Below the pieces are notes generated by a model. The model ran no database searches. It had not been told where the DNA came from and saw only the letters and a program-made list of their open reading frames with translations. The position numbers were made by a program, and so were the translations under genes. From the NCBI GenBank assembly GCA_037044975.1, contig JBAOIL010000039.1, positions 248,001 through 312,000 of the forward strand: a stretch of 64,000 nt of DNA, in the 5' to 3' direction. Every line of letters begins with the position of its first letter. Within the stretch, counting starts at the first letter, position 1. The DNA is from JADLHS01 sp020848635 (GTDB taxonomy: Bacteria > Verrucomicrobiota > Verrucomicrobiia > Limisphaerales > JADLHS01). Positions 48,412 to 57,694 of this stretch are shown piece by piece.

Positions 48412-49876
48412 TCACTGCCCCGGCATGTCGTCGTCACTGACTTTGGCTGCACTTTCAAATCGCGTGTAAGGTTTCAAAAAGGTCAAATGCACATCCCCGG
48501 TCGGGCCGTTGCGTTGTTTGGCGATCAACAGGTTCACCGGCACCCCGTCCGCCTCTTCCGCCCCCGCCCCATCGTCGTCATCGCCGCTGGAAGGCTTGTA
48601 TAATAACGCCACCACGTCGGCATCCTGTTCAATGGAACCCGATTCGCGCAGATCGGACAACCGCGGCTTGCGGCTCTTGTCCTTCTCCAGTTCCCGGTTC
48701 AACTGGCTCAACACGATCACCGGCACTTTCAGTTCTTTGGCCAGCGCCTTGATGCCGCTGGAAATATCGGCAATTTCCTGCTGCCGGTTTTCCTGGGCGC
48801 GGCGCGCAGTAGAGTTGAGGAGTTGCAGGTAGTCAATGATGAAAAGCTTCACGCCATGCTGCTGCCACAGGCGCCGCGCACGCGCGCGCAACTGCAAAAT
48901 CGAAAGCCCCGGCGTGTCGTCAATGAACAACGGCGCGCTCGACATCTTGCCTGCCGCGCTCGTCAACTTCGGAAAATCCGACTCGGTCATGAACCCTTCG
49001 CGGATGTTCCGCAGGTTCACCCGCGCATTGCAGCACAACATGCGCAGCACCAGCGACTCGGCGGTCATTTCCAGACTGAACACCCCCACCGGCAGTTTGC
49101 TGTGCAATACCACATGCTCGGCCACGTTCATCGCCAGGGATGTCTTGCCCATCGAAGGCCGTGCGGCGATGACGATCATTTCACCGCCGTGCAGACCGTC
49201 CGTCATTCGGTCCAGATCCGCAAAACCCGTGGACAGCCCGCCCAGCACGCCCTGCCGGTTGAAATAGTTTTCCACCGTCCCAATCGCTTTGTGCACGAGC
49301 GACTTCACCGATTCCATGCCGCCCTCCGCCCGTGACTCGCTGATCCGCAGAATGTCACGCTCCACTTCGTCCAGCAGGGCATCCACCTCGCCATCGTAAT
49401 CATAGACCCGCCCTACGACGTCGGTGCAGGTGTGGATCATTTTTCGCAGCAGCGATTTCTCCAACACGATGTCGAGGTAGTAACTCAGGTTCGCCGCCGA
49501 CGGCACGGTGTCCTGCAATGAGTTCAAATAGGGAATCCCGCCGATGGGATCCAGCAGTTGCCGGTCCTTGAGCCGTTGCTGAAGGGTGATGATGTCGATC
49601 GCCTCGCGCTGGTCGTACATCTCAACGAGCGCGGTGTAAATCGTTTGGTGGCGCAAATCGTAAAAGACCTCCGGCCCGCTCTTGAGCTTCTCAATGCACA
49701 GCCCGAGACAATCGTTCGGCGACAGCAGCACACAACCGAGCACGCCCTGCTCGGCCTCCAGCGCGTGCGGCGGCAAACGATCCACCCGCCCCGCATCGTG
49801 GGGGGCAGACTTTCCGGCGCCGCGCCTTCTTCAAATCCGGCGCCGCCCCGGCGCTTTCTGAAACGGAATCAATCAT
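48412..49876 (-). CDS. dnaB: Replicative DNA helicase DnaB (N-terminus possibly frameshifted)
   Basis: The core frame has a GTG start at 49785 (457 residues): N-domain LPPHALEAEQGVLGCVLL, Walker A AARPSMGKTSLAMNVAE, Walker B KLFIIDYLQLLNS, arginine-rich LSQLNRELEKDKSRKPRLSDL. Another frame opened by ATG 49876 gives MIDSVSESAGAAPDLKKARR; removing or adding one C in the CCCCCC run at about 49804-49809 joins it to the core just before the GTG. I therefore place the real start at 49876, with 49785 as the conservative choice. DnaB unwinds DNA at the replication fork. Confidence 0.92.
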
Positions 49877-50072
49877 GTGCCCATAGCAGACTCAATCCGT
49901 GCGCGCCGTGCAAATTTATCTTCTCCACAATCTGTTGACGATCGAGTGTGAGCAACTCACGCCAAATCAGTCGCCGTGGGTAAACCACGCCACTTCGCGC
50001 ACGCCGCCGGCGCTCGCCCGGTTCCACCGAAATATCTTCAAACACCCGCAGCGTTTTGGCATCTATATCATT

Positions 50073-52231
50073 GTGCAACGAACCCTCGTCGTCCTCTTCG
50101 CCGCGCTCCTTGGCGCGCTCGCTCCGTACGCTCAGGCCGCGCATACCCGTGTTGCGCTGGTTTTGTCCGCCGTTTCCGCTAAACCCGGCGACACAGTTTG
50201 GGCAGGCGTGCGCTTACAAATGGATCCCGGCTGGCACACCTACTGGAAGAATCCCGGCGATTCCGGCGGCCCCACCACCGTCGAATGGCAGTTCCCGTCC
50301 GGCGTCACATGCGGCGAAATCCAATGGCCCCTTCCCGAAAAGCTGACCCTCGAAGGGCTGACCACTTACATCTTCCACGATGAAGTCACCCTTCTCGTGC
50401 CCGTCAAACTCGCAGTGGATTTGAAGCCCGGCCCGCTGGAACTCAAAGCCAATGTTTCCTGGCTCGAATGTGACAAGCTCTGCCAGAAAGGCGACGCCCG
50501 CGTGACCGCCATGTTGGAAATCGCGGCCGAGACCAAAGCGACGGCGGAAGCAGCATTGATCGAGACGGCCCGCGGCAAACTGCCGAAACCGGCCAATCAG
50601 TTCTGTCCGCCCGGGGCACATGGGAGAAACCGGCGGCCGGCGATGCGCGCCCACTGCTACTCGAATGGTCAACGCCCACTCCCGTCAACGAACCGGATTT
50701 TTTCCCCGACGCGAACGAGGTCTTTGAAGTTGAGTCCGCGACCGAAATCATTCCCATCGGCGCAGACAAGGTCCGTCTCCGCAAAGGGGTGAAGAAATTT
50801 GCAGGCGATTGGCCGGCACAGGTCTCCGGCGTGTTGATTCAAACTTCCGGCGGCTTGCGGCAGGGATTTTCTGCAACCTTCCCGATTGCTGGAAACCTGG
50901 ACAGCGGCACTGATTCATCCCCCAAGCCGCCCGCCACTCTCCTGACTGCTGGACCAAGGTCGCTTTGGCAAATGCTGCTCTACGCCTTCATCGGCGGATT
51001 GATCCTCAACATTATGCCATGCGTATTGCCGGTGATCGCGCTGAAAATTCTCGGCTTCGTCGGCCAGGCGAAGGCAGCCCCGGGCCGCGTCCGCAGACTG
51101 GGGTTGATTTACGCCGCAGGGGTGGGGATGTCTTTCCTTGTATTGGCCGGGTTGGTCATCGGCGTCAAAGCCGCCGGACACCAGGCTGGATGGGGCATGC
51201 AGTTCAGCAATCCACAGTTCATCATCTTCCTGACCACGCTCGTCACCCTGGTGGCGCTCAACTTGTTCGGTGTCTTTGAGGTCTCACTAGGGGGTGGCGT
51301 GATGGGCGCGGCGGGCGGACTGGCGTCGCAGCCTGGTGCCGGCGGCGCTTTCTTCAACGGCGTGCTCGCGACTGTGCTCGCCACACCCTGCACCGCACCG
51401 TTTCTGGGCGTGGCACTCGGGTTTGCCTTCGCACAACCGGCGGCAATCATCGCGCTGTTTTTCCTTACCATCGGCGCGGGACTCGCCGCGCCGTACGTGG
51501 TATTAAGCTGGCAGCCGGCCTGGTTGAAGTTTTTGCCCAAACCCGGCGCGTGGATGGAAAACTTCAAGATCGCGATGGGCTTTCCCATGCTCGGTACCGC
51601 AGTTTGGCTGGCGAGTCTGACAGGGACGTTTTATGGCGAGCGCACCTGGTGGCTGGGCGTTTTTCTGGTTTTCATCGCCGCCGCGGCGTGGGTGTTCGGC
51701 CATTTCGTGCAACGGGGCGAGCATCGGCGCGGTCTGGCCACGGCAACTCTCGGCGGGTTACTTTTGATAGGTTATCTCTGGCCACTCGACGCGCAACTCC
51801 GCTGGCGGTCGCCGGAGAAAAACACCAACGTGAACAGTTCGATTAAGCACGCGCCGGAAGGTTATGGCTGGCTACCCTGGAGCCCCGAAGCCGTCGCCAA
51901 GGCCCGCGCTTCGGGGAAACCGGTAATCGTGGACTTCACCGCCAAATGGTGTCTCACCTGCAACCTCACCGTGAAACCCGCACTCGAAAGCAAGCGCGTC
52001 ATCCAGAAGCTCGGCGAGATTGGTGCGGTCGCGTTGCTGGCCGACTACACCGAATCTCCGCCCGAAATCACCCAGGAACTGAAGCGGTTTGACCGCGCCG
52101 GGGTGCCGATGGTGTTGATCTATTCGGGTGATTCCTCGAAGCCGCCATCCGTTTTACCTGAGCCGTTGTCGTTTAGCTCGGCGAGTTACAGTGAAACCAT
52201 TTTGGAAGGACTGAGCGCGGCGGAGAAATAG
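50073..52231 (+). CDS. dsbD: Thiol:disulfide interchange protein DsbD (frameshifted)
   Basis: The frame is open from 49899; GTG 50073 gives a signal peptide (TLVVLFAALLGALAPYAQA). The periplasmic alpha domain follows (DPGWHTYWKNPGDSGGPT, WLECDKLCQKGDA). A shift near 50608 beside GGGG moves coding to the frame with GDARPLLLEWSTPTPVN and the membrane domain, with its two cysteines in LNIMPCVLPVIALKILGF and ATPCTAPFLGVALGFA. The C-terminal thioredoxin domain has FTAKWCLTCNLTVKP. Restored length is about 720 residues. It carries electrons from cytosolic thioredoxin across the membrane. Confidence 0.9.
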
Positions 52232-52627
52232 GCTTCCTCCCGACCCGACCGGCACTGAAGCCCAACGCACCTCGCGACTGAATTCGATTTGGGCTGGCGG
52301 AGCGGCGTGATATTCCCCCAGAAACCACGACCGCTCCGCCTCGCACTGCCCAACTGATATCAACAATATTAACAACCGAAACCACACCGACCGTAATTGT
52401 GCAAATACAATAGCCGAAGCCGTTCGTTCCTCAACCCGGTGGGTGCCTCATCGTGCCCCCAAGGAATTACCGGGGCGCGCAGCGATTTGTCGGAATGATC
52501 ATCGTAAGATGATCCCTGCCAAATCCCCGCTTGCGTGGGCCACACCGCAAGCGAAAACGACCAAGTGTGCATCACTATCGCTGAGCCTGGGCTGGCACTC
52601 CGGCCAGTTCTTTGGCTAAATCCCACC
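52232..52627. other. Intergenic stretch with an inverted repeat
   Basis: No supported gene in 396 bases. It contains the 10-bp perfect inverted repeat listed separately and a second 8-bp dyad (CGCTTGCG 52528-52535, CGCAAGCG 52546-52553). The middle is AT-richer and may hold the promoter of the L,D-transpeptidase. Confidence 0.4.
52296..52340. repeat. Inverted repeat downstream of dsbD
   Basis: GGCGGAGCGG (52296-52305) and CCGCTCCGCC (52331-52340) are perfect 10-bp inverted arms around a 25-base loop. It sits 65 bases after the dsbD stop and may act as a factor-dependent terminator or mRNA 3' hairpin; no T tract follows. Confidence 0.5.
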
Positions 52628-53803
52628 GTGCCGCACCGAACTCATTACCGTCTGCCTGCTGCCCGTCGAGGGCGGGGCGGGAGATTTCTCTGGTGGTTGG
52701 CCATCATCATTCTCGGGGTCGGTGGTTGGCTGTGGTGGACTACCGGTACCGGAGACAAGCCCGCACCAACAAAACTCCCAGCCCGCGTCGTCGCCACGCC
52801 CCCCACCCCTGCCCCACCCGCAACCAACGTCGTTGCCAAAAGGACCGCTCCGCCGACAACGCTCCTCCCACGGCCACAAGTCATTCCCCGTTCGACCACC
52901 AAGGCGGCGGTGCCGGAATCCACACTGGCATCCGCAGCGACCAGTTTTCCACGCCCACCCCGCGATCCGCTGGAAACGCAGATTGCCCTCGGCCGCCGGG
53001 CCATTTCCTCCGGTTCGGTTGATGGCGTGAATGGATCGCAAACCCGGGCCGCCCTGGCTGCATTTCAGAGCAAGGCCGGAACGTCGCCCCCAGTTGAGTT
53101 GAATGCGTCAGCCCCCAGTGCGCTCAGTCTGGATTCGTCGCCCCTGACTACCTACACCGTTACGAGCAACGACCTCGCGCGTTTGCAGCCCTTGAGCAAA
53201 ACCTGGCTCGGCAAGTCGCAACAGACCGCGCTCGATTACGAAACCATCCTCGAACTCGTCGCCGAAAAAGCCCACGCCTCGCCGACCCTGATCCGGCGGC
53301 TTAACCCGGCTGTAAACTGGTCGAACATCGTCGCCGATACAGCAGTACAGATTCCCGCGGTTGGATATCCGCCGCCAACCAAAGCCGCATTCGCCACCAT
53401 CGAACTCGCCGAGAAGCGATTGCAGGTCTTTGACAGGGGCACAAATCTGCTCGCCCATTTCCCATGTAGCATTGCCGCCCGGGTGGAGAAGCGACCCGCC
53501 GGTGAGTTGCACGTCACGGCCATCGCACCGAATCCAAATTACACCTTTGATCCCGAGGTGTTTCCGGAATCCGACGAGGCTCGCCAGATTAAAACCAAGT
53601 TGATTCTGCCTCCCGGTCCGAACAATCCCGTCGGCACCGCGTGGATCAGCCTCGACAAACCTGGTTACGGGATGCACGGCACGCCCAACCCGGAGCAGGT
53701 CGGGCGCACCGAATCGCACGGCTGTTTCCGCCTGGCAAACTGGAACGCGGAATACCTGGTACAACTCGTCTGGGTTGGAATGCCGGTCTATGTCGAGCCC
53801 TAG
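52628..53803 (+). CDS. L,D-transpeptidase (YkuD family), membrane-anchored
   Basis: GTG 52628 is preferred (the frame opens at 52535). An N-terminal anchor (FLWWLAIIILGVGGWLWW) is followed by a Pro/Thr/Ala-rich spacer, a degenerate peptidoglycan-binding-like helix (LGRRAISSGSVDGVNGSQTR), a LysM-like region (LIRRLNPAVNWSNI) and the YkuD catalytic domain. The active site is HGTPNPEQVGRTESHGCFRL, with catalytic histidine and cysteine in SHGCFR. It forms 3-3 peptidoglycan cross-links or attaches proteins to the wall. About 391 residues. Confidence 0.88.
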   Translation: MPHRTHYRLPAARRGRGGRFLWWLAIIILGVGGWLWWTTGTGDKPAPTKLPARVVATPPTPAPPATNVVAKRTAPPTTLLPRPQVIPRSTTKAAVPESTLASAATSFPRPPRDPLETQIALGRRAISSGSVDGVNGSQTRAALAAFQSKAGTSPPVELNASAPSALSLDSSPLTTYTVTSNDLARLQPLSKTWLGKSQQTALDYETILELVAEKAHASPTLIRRLNPAVNWSNIVADTAVQIPAVGYPPPTKAAFATIELAEKRLQVFDRGTNLLAHFPCSIAARVEKRPAGELHVTAIAPNPNYTFDPEVFPESDEARQIKTKLILPPGPNNPVGTAWISLDKPGYGMHGTPNPEQVGRTESHGCFRLANWNAEYLVQLVWVGMPVYVEP

Positions 53804-53811
53804 CCGCCACT

Positions 53812-54990
53812 TCAACGCAGAAAAAGCTCCGCCGCGGCATCCGCAAAGCGCAGTCCCTGACGCGTGAGCCGGAATCCATCCCCGGAGAGGTGTCCCCAGC
53901 CGCGTTGCACACACGCTGTCATGTCCGCCGACCATTGCTCGCGCAAGTCGTAACCAGTCGTGCGGCGGAACACCTCGAACGGCCAACCCGCCGTCATTCG
54001 CAACCCGAAGGCCGCAGTCTCCCCGGCCCGGGTCAGCGGCGACAGTTCCTCGCGGGATTCGATGGCACGCTTTCCTTTTTCCAATTGCTCGCAGTAAAGT
54101 TGGGTGTTCGACCAGTTCTTCGTGCGCACCCCGCGCACGTAGCCGGTCGCGCTGGGACCAAGACCGTGATAATCTCCGCCGCGCCAGTAGTTCGCATTGT
54201 GGCGGCAGGCGCGGGCCGGAGGGTCACAGACTCCGGACGGTCGGTTGGCGGGGACGTCTTTGGCGAAGTTCGCAATTTCGTATTGCCGGAAACCCGCGAC
54301 CAGGGCCCGCTCGGCAAGTTCTTCGTACATGGCGCAGGCGAGGTCTTCATCCACGGCAAATTCACCTGCGTTGAGTTGCGCGTAGAGCGGCGTATCCTCC
54401 TCGTAAATGACCTCGTAGCTCGACAGATGTTCGCTGCCCATCGCCAGCGCTTCCGTGAGAGTTGCCCGCCAAATTTCCATCGTCTGGCCGGGAATTGCGA
54501 ACATGAGATCGAGGTTCAGGTTGTCAAAACCGGCCTGACGCAATACGTCGAACGATTGAAAAACCATGGCGCGCGAATGCACGCGACCGAGACGGTCGAG
54601 CAAACCCTCGTCCAACGACTGCACCCCCATCGAGATCCGGTTCACACCGAGCGACCGCAACAGCCGGGCCTTGTCAGCGGAAACCGTGGCGGGATTGCAT
54701 TCCACCGTGAATTCCTCCGCGCCGAGCAAACCCAACCGCTCCATGGTCCGCAGGATTTTTTCCCACTGCCGCAGATTCAAGATGGATGGGGTACCGCCGC
54801 CGAAGAAAATAGTTCTCGGACGCAACTCCGGGGCAACTAGTTCCAGTTCCCGGACCAGCGAGTCCACGTAACGATTGATGAGTTCGCCGCTGGAAGCCTC
54901 GGAGAAGAAAGCACAGTATTCGCACTTCTGCGCGCAGAAGGGAACATGAATGTAGAGGCTGGGAACGGAGGCTGGGGTTGAACTACTCAT
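53812..54990 (-). CDS. hemW: Radical SAM protein HemW (coproporphyrinogen-III-oxidase-like)
   Basis: I take ATG 54990 (the frame opens at 55032) as it precedes SVPSLYIHVPFC directly. The radical SAM cluster cysteines are CAQKCEYCAF, followed by IFFGGGTPSIL (SAM binding), FTVECNPATV and ISMGVQSLDEGLL. Length is 393 residues, with a C-terminal HemN_C-like domain. HemW is a heme chaperone in several bacteria; older annotations call it oxygen-independent coproporphyrinogen oxidase. It is convergent with the L,D-transpeptidase gene. Confidence 0.9.
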   Translation of the reverse strand: MSSSTPASVPSLYIHVPFCAQKCEYCAFFSEASSGELINRYVDSLVRELELVAPELRPRTIFFGGGTPSILNLRQWEKILRTMERLGLLGAEEFTVECNPATVSADKARLLRSLGVNRISMGVQSLDEGLLDRLGRVHSRAMVFQSFDVLRQAGFDNLNLDLMFAIPGQTMEIWRATLTEALAMGSEHLSSYEVIYEEDTPLYAQLNAGEFAVDEDLACAMYEELAERALVAGFRQYEIANFAKDVPANRPSGVCDPPARACRHNANYWRGGDYHGLGPSATGYVRGVRTKNWSNTQLYCEQLEKGKRAIESREELSPLTRAGETAAFGLRMTAGWPFEVFRRTTGYDLREQWSADMTACVQRGWGHLSGDGFRLTRQGLRFADAAAELFLR

Positions 54991-55074
54991 GCGACAACCT
55001 AGCCCGGTCGCGCCTCCTAGGGAACGACCCACTTGCTACGCGGCGGGTTCACCCGCCATCGCGATGACCAGGCG

Positions 55075-55287
55075 CTACGCCTGGGCTTGTGCGCGTTCGA
55101 CGTTCTGGGCTTTCAGCCCCTTGTCGCTGGTGATGACCTCAAAAGTGACATCCTCGCCCTCGTTCAAAGTCTTGAAGCCGCCACCCATGATGGACGTATG
55201 ATGCACAAAGACGTCCTGCCCCGTGTCTTGGGCGATAAACCCGAACCCTTTTTTATTGTCGAACCATTTTACTTTACCGCTTGCCAT
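55075..55287 (-). CDS. Cold shock protein, CspA family
   Basis: 70 residues from ATG 55287, which has an AGGAG 8 bases upstream; the frame opens at 55314 but the extension is not conserved. Both RNA-binding motifs are present: GKVKWFDNKKGFGFI (RNP1) and DVFVHHTSI (RNP2). The OB-fold protein binds single-stranded RNA and DNA and acts as an RNA chaperone. A promoter-like pair about 115 bases upstream implies a long 5' leader. Confidence 0.95.
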   Translation of the reverse strand: MASGKVKWFDNKKGFGFIAQDTGQDVFVHHTSIMGGGFKTLNEGEDVTFEVITSDKGLKAQNVERAQAQA

Positions 55288-55401
55288 ATAGTCTCTCCTG
55301 AACGTCACCGCCACTTACCCGTTCAACTGCGACAAGGAGCGTCGCTTCCATGCGTGTCCAAGCTGAATTCATCGGGTTGGTAAAATCGGTAACTGGTTGC
55401 G

Positions 55402-55429
55402 AGCATAGAAGCAATTATCCCAAGGTCAA
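55402..55429 (-). promoter_or_regulatory. Candidate cspA promoter with long 5' leader
   Basis: On the minus strand TTGACC (55429-55424) and TATGCT (55407-55402) are 16 bases apart. A start just after would leave a leader of about 108 bases before the cspA ATG, the kind of long UTR typical of cold-shock genes. Confidence 0.45.
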
Positions 55430-55480
55430 GCCTTACTTTACAGCCTTACTATTACTGCGAAAGGGCAATCCCATCGGCGG

Positions 55481-55855
55481 TCACTCTACCTGCAACGCCC
55501 GCTCGATGAATTGCACCAAGTGCGGCAAAATCGCCGAGTCCGCCACCACCAACGTCGCTCCCGCCACCCGACCAGCCGCCTGCAACGTTTCCTCCTCGTC
55601 ATCCGCAAAAGCGATCACCGGCACATGCGCCGTAGCCGGGTTGCTCCTAAGTTGTTTGATGAGGGCGCAAATCTCTGCGCGTGCCGATACCAAGTCGGCG
55701 AGAATCAACATCGGCCCGGCGCTGCTGGCACAAGCAACAAGGTCACGGGGATCGGTTACCGCCTGAACGCGATACTGCAAGTCCTGCAACCGGTTGACAA
55801 GTTGACTCCCCGGCATCAGGTCTTCGTAAAACACAATCGCCAGTGGCAAGGTCAC
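55481..55855 (-). CDS. Degenerate receiver-domain (CheY-like) protein
   Basis: 124 residues with the alternating pattern of a receiver domain: LAIVFYEDLMPGSQLVNRL, MLILADLVSARAEI, VPVIAFADDEEETLQAAG. The phospho-acceptor position reads ADL, so an aspartate is present, but the acidic pair at the N-terminus is ED and the conserved lysine near the end is not evident. It has no output domain. It may be a phosphorylation-independent partner; no histidine kinase is nearby. Confidence 0.65.
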   Translation of the reverse strand: MTLPLAIVFYEDLMPGSQLVNRLQDLQYRVQAVTDPRDLVACASSAGPMLILADLVSARAEICALIKQLRSNPATAHVPVIAFADDEEETLQAAGRVAGATLVVADSAILPHLVQFIERALQVE

Positions 55856-56070
55856 TTCGCAAGTTTGAATCTCAGCGTGGGGAATTGCAAAAGAAATCCA
55901 GCCGTCGCTAGGAATTCCAACCGAGCCGCGATGACGCTCGCCTTGCGTCGTAGTTTGCGCGAACAGCGCATCACAATCGGCTCAACCCGAAAACTGGAAC
56001 GGTCGCTCGGTGAGTTGCAAGCTTCGGCAAAGCACCCTGCATCTGAAGCACTGACGGGAGAATCAGAAAA

Positions 56071-56148
56071 TGGTCGGGGCGGAGAGATTTGAACTCTCGA
56101 CCTCTTGCACCCCAAGCAAGCGCGCTAGCCGGGCTACGCTACGCCCCG
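56071..56148 (-). tRNA. tRNA-Pro (anticodon GGG)
   Basis: A complete cloverleaf reads on the minus strand. The acceptor CGGGGCG pairs with CGCCCCG. The anticodon stem CTTGC/GCAAG encloses the loop TTGGGGT with anticodon GGG, and the T-arm is GAGAG-TTCAAAT-CTCTC. The 3' CCA is encoded in the genome. Confidence 0.95.
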
Positions 56149-56263
56149 ACCGAAAATCGGAATCAAGCCCGCGAAGATACTAACGAGTGCTTTGCGGTTA
56201 TCAATCACGAAGATTGATCGTTAATGCGGCTTCAAAGGCCCCTGATGGAATCGAGCCCCCAAC

Positions 56264-57679
56264 TCAAGCCCGCTTCTTGGCAATTGTATGCGTCGCGTGG
56301 CCATAGAACGCCTCGGCGCATTCCATCAAGGTTTCGGATAACGTCGGATGCGGATGCACCGTCAGCGCGATGTCCTCGACCGTCGCGCCCATTTCCATTG
56401 CCAACACGGCTTCGGCAATCAATTCCCCCGCCCCCGCGCCACAAATGCCCACGCCGAGCACGCGCTCGCTGTCGGGATCAATCAACATCTTCGTGATCCC
56501 ATCGGTGCGGTCGAACGATAACGCGCGGCCCGAGGCGGCCCACGGAAATTTCGACACTTCGTATTTGATCCCGCGCTCCTTCGCTTCGGCCTCGGTCAAG
56601 CCGCACCAGGCCAGTTCCGGGTCGGTGAACACGACCGCCGGCATGACGATGTGCTCGTTGATGCTGTCCTCGCCGTGAATGACTTCGACGGCAATGCGCC
56701 CTTCCTTGTGGGCCTTGTGCGCCAGCAAGATCCCGCCAGCAATATCGCCGATGGCGTAAATGTGCGGATCGTCTGTTTGTTGCTTCGAGTTGACCTTGAT
56801 GAATCCTTTTTCGTCGAGCACCACTTTGGTGTTTTCCAAGCCAAGGTCGGCGCTATTCGCCGCGCGCCCCACGGAAACCAGCACGCGGTCGTAAAGCTCC
56901 TCGAGTTTCTTGCCGTCGAATTCCATCTCCACTTTGATCTGCTTGCCGGCGGTGGACATTTTGTTCACGCGCGCCTTGAGCCGGATCTCTTTGAACGCCC
57001 GCTTTGCGGCTGCGACGACCGGCCGCGCGAGATCGGGATCCGCGCCTGCCAAAATGTTGTCTAGCGCCTCAACCACCGTCACCTTGCTGCCGAGCGCGGC
57101 ATACACCGTTCCCATCTCCATACCGATGTAACCCCCGCCCACCACGAGCAGATTCTCCGGAATATCCTCGATTTCCAAGGCCTCCGTCGAAGTCATGATG
57201 CGCGGGTTACCGAGATCGAACGCCTTCGGCAACGCCGGCAGCGAACCGACGGCGACAACCGCGGTGTCGAAATTCACAAATTGCTGCCCCTGTTCGCTCT
57301 CGACACGCAACGACTGCGAGCATTCAAAGTAGGCCTTGCCTTGAATGACCTGAACGTTGCGCATCTTGGCCAATTGCGCCACACCCGCCCCGAGCTTCGT
57401 GAGAATGGATTCCTTCCATGCCCGCAGCTTCGCCAAATCCACCGTCGGCGCGGCGAAAGTGATACCGCGATGGTCGGACTCTTTCGCGGCCGTGATCTGA
57501 TGCGTCGCATAGAGCAACGCTTTGGAAGGAATGCAACCGCGGTTTAGGCAGACGCCCCCAAGCCGCTTGTCCCGCTCGATGAGCACGACTTTCTTACCCA
57601 GGTCCGCTGCATAGAACGCCGCCGCGTATCCACCAGGGCCGGCGCCAACAATCACCAGTTCAGTTTTGATCGGGTCCAT
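56264..57679 (-). CDS. lpdA: Dihydrolipoyl dehydrogenase (E3)
   Basis: 471 residues, standard length. The FAD-binding motif is IVGAGPGGYAAAFYAAD, the redox-active disulfide is in GGVCLNRGCIPSKAL, the NAD motif is VVGGGYIGMEMGTVYAALG, and the C-terminal catalytic base is in HPHPTLSETLMECA. It reoxidises lipoyl groups on E2. The E2 gene is 15 bases upstream on the same strand, so the two are co-transcribed. Confidence 0.96.
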   Translation of the reverse strand: MDPIKTELVIVGAGPGGYAAAFYAADLGKKVVLIERDKRLGGVCLNRGCIPSKALLYATHQITAAKESDHRGITFAAPTVDLAKLRAWKESILTKLGAGVAQLAKMRNVQVIQGKAYFECSQSLRVESEQGQQFVNFDTAVVAVGSLPALPKAFDLGNPRIMTSTEALEIEDIPENLLVVGGGYIGMEMGTVYAALGSKVTVVEALDNILAGADPDLARPVVAAAKRAFKEIRLKARVNKMSTAGKQIKVEMEFDGKKLEELYDRVLVSVGRAANSADLGLENTKVVLDEKGFIKVNSKQQTDDPHIYAIGDIAGGILLAHKAHKEGRIAVEVIHGEDSINEHIVMPAVVFTDPELAWCGLTEAEAKERGIKYEVSKFPWAASGRALSFDRTDGITKMLIDPDSERVLGVGICGAGAGELIAEAVLAMEMGATVEDIALTVHPHPTLSETLMECAEAFYGHATHTIAKKRA

Positions 57680-57694
57680 GAATTGAAAATCAGA

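Noticed and set aside
47326..48603. 425-codon plus-strand open frame
   Set aside because: Antisense to bamA and the dnaB end; no start context or domain.
52528..52553. 8-bp dyad CGCTTGCG/CGCAAGCG as a terminator
   Set aside because: A-tract rather than T-tract follows on the plus strand, and no gene ends there; it may be a chance dyad or operator.
55852..56115. 87-codon minus-strand frame
   Set aside because: It begins inside tRNA-Pro (reading GCKRSRVQISPPRP, a known tRNA read-through string) and has no other support.
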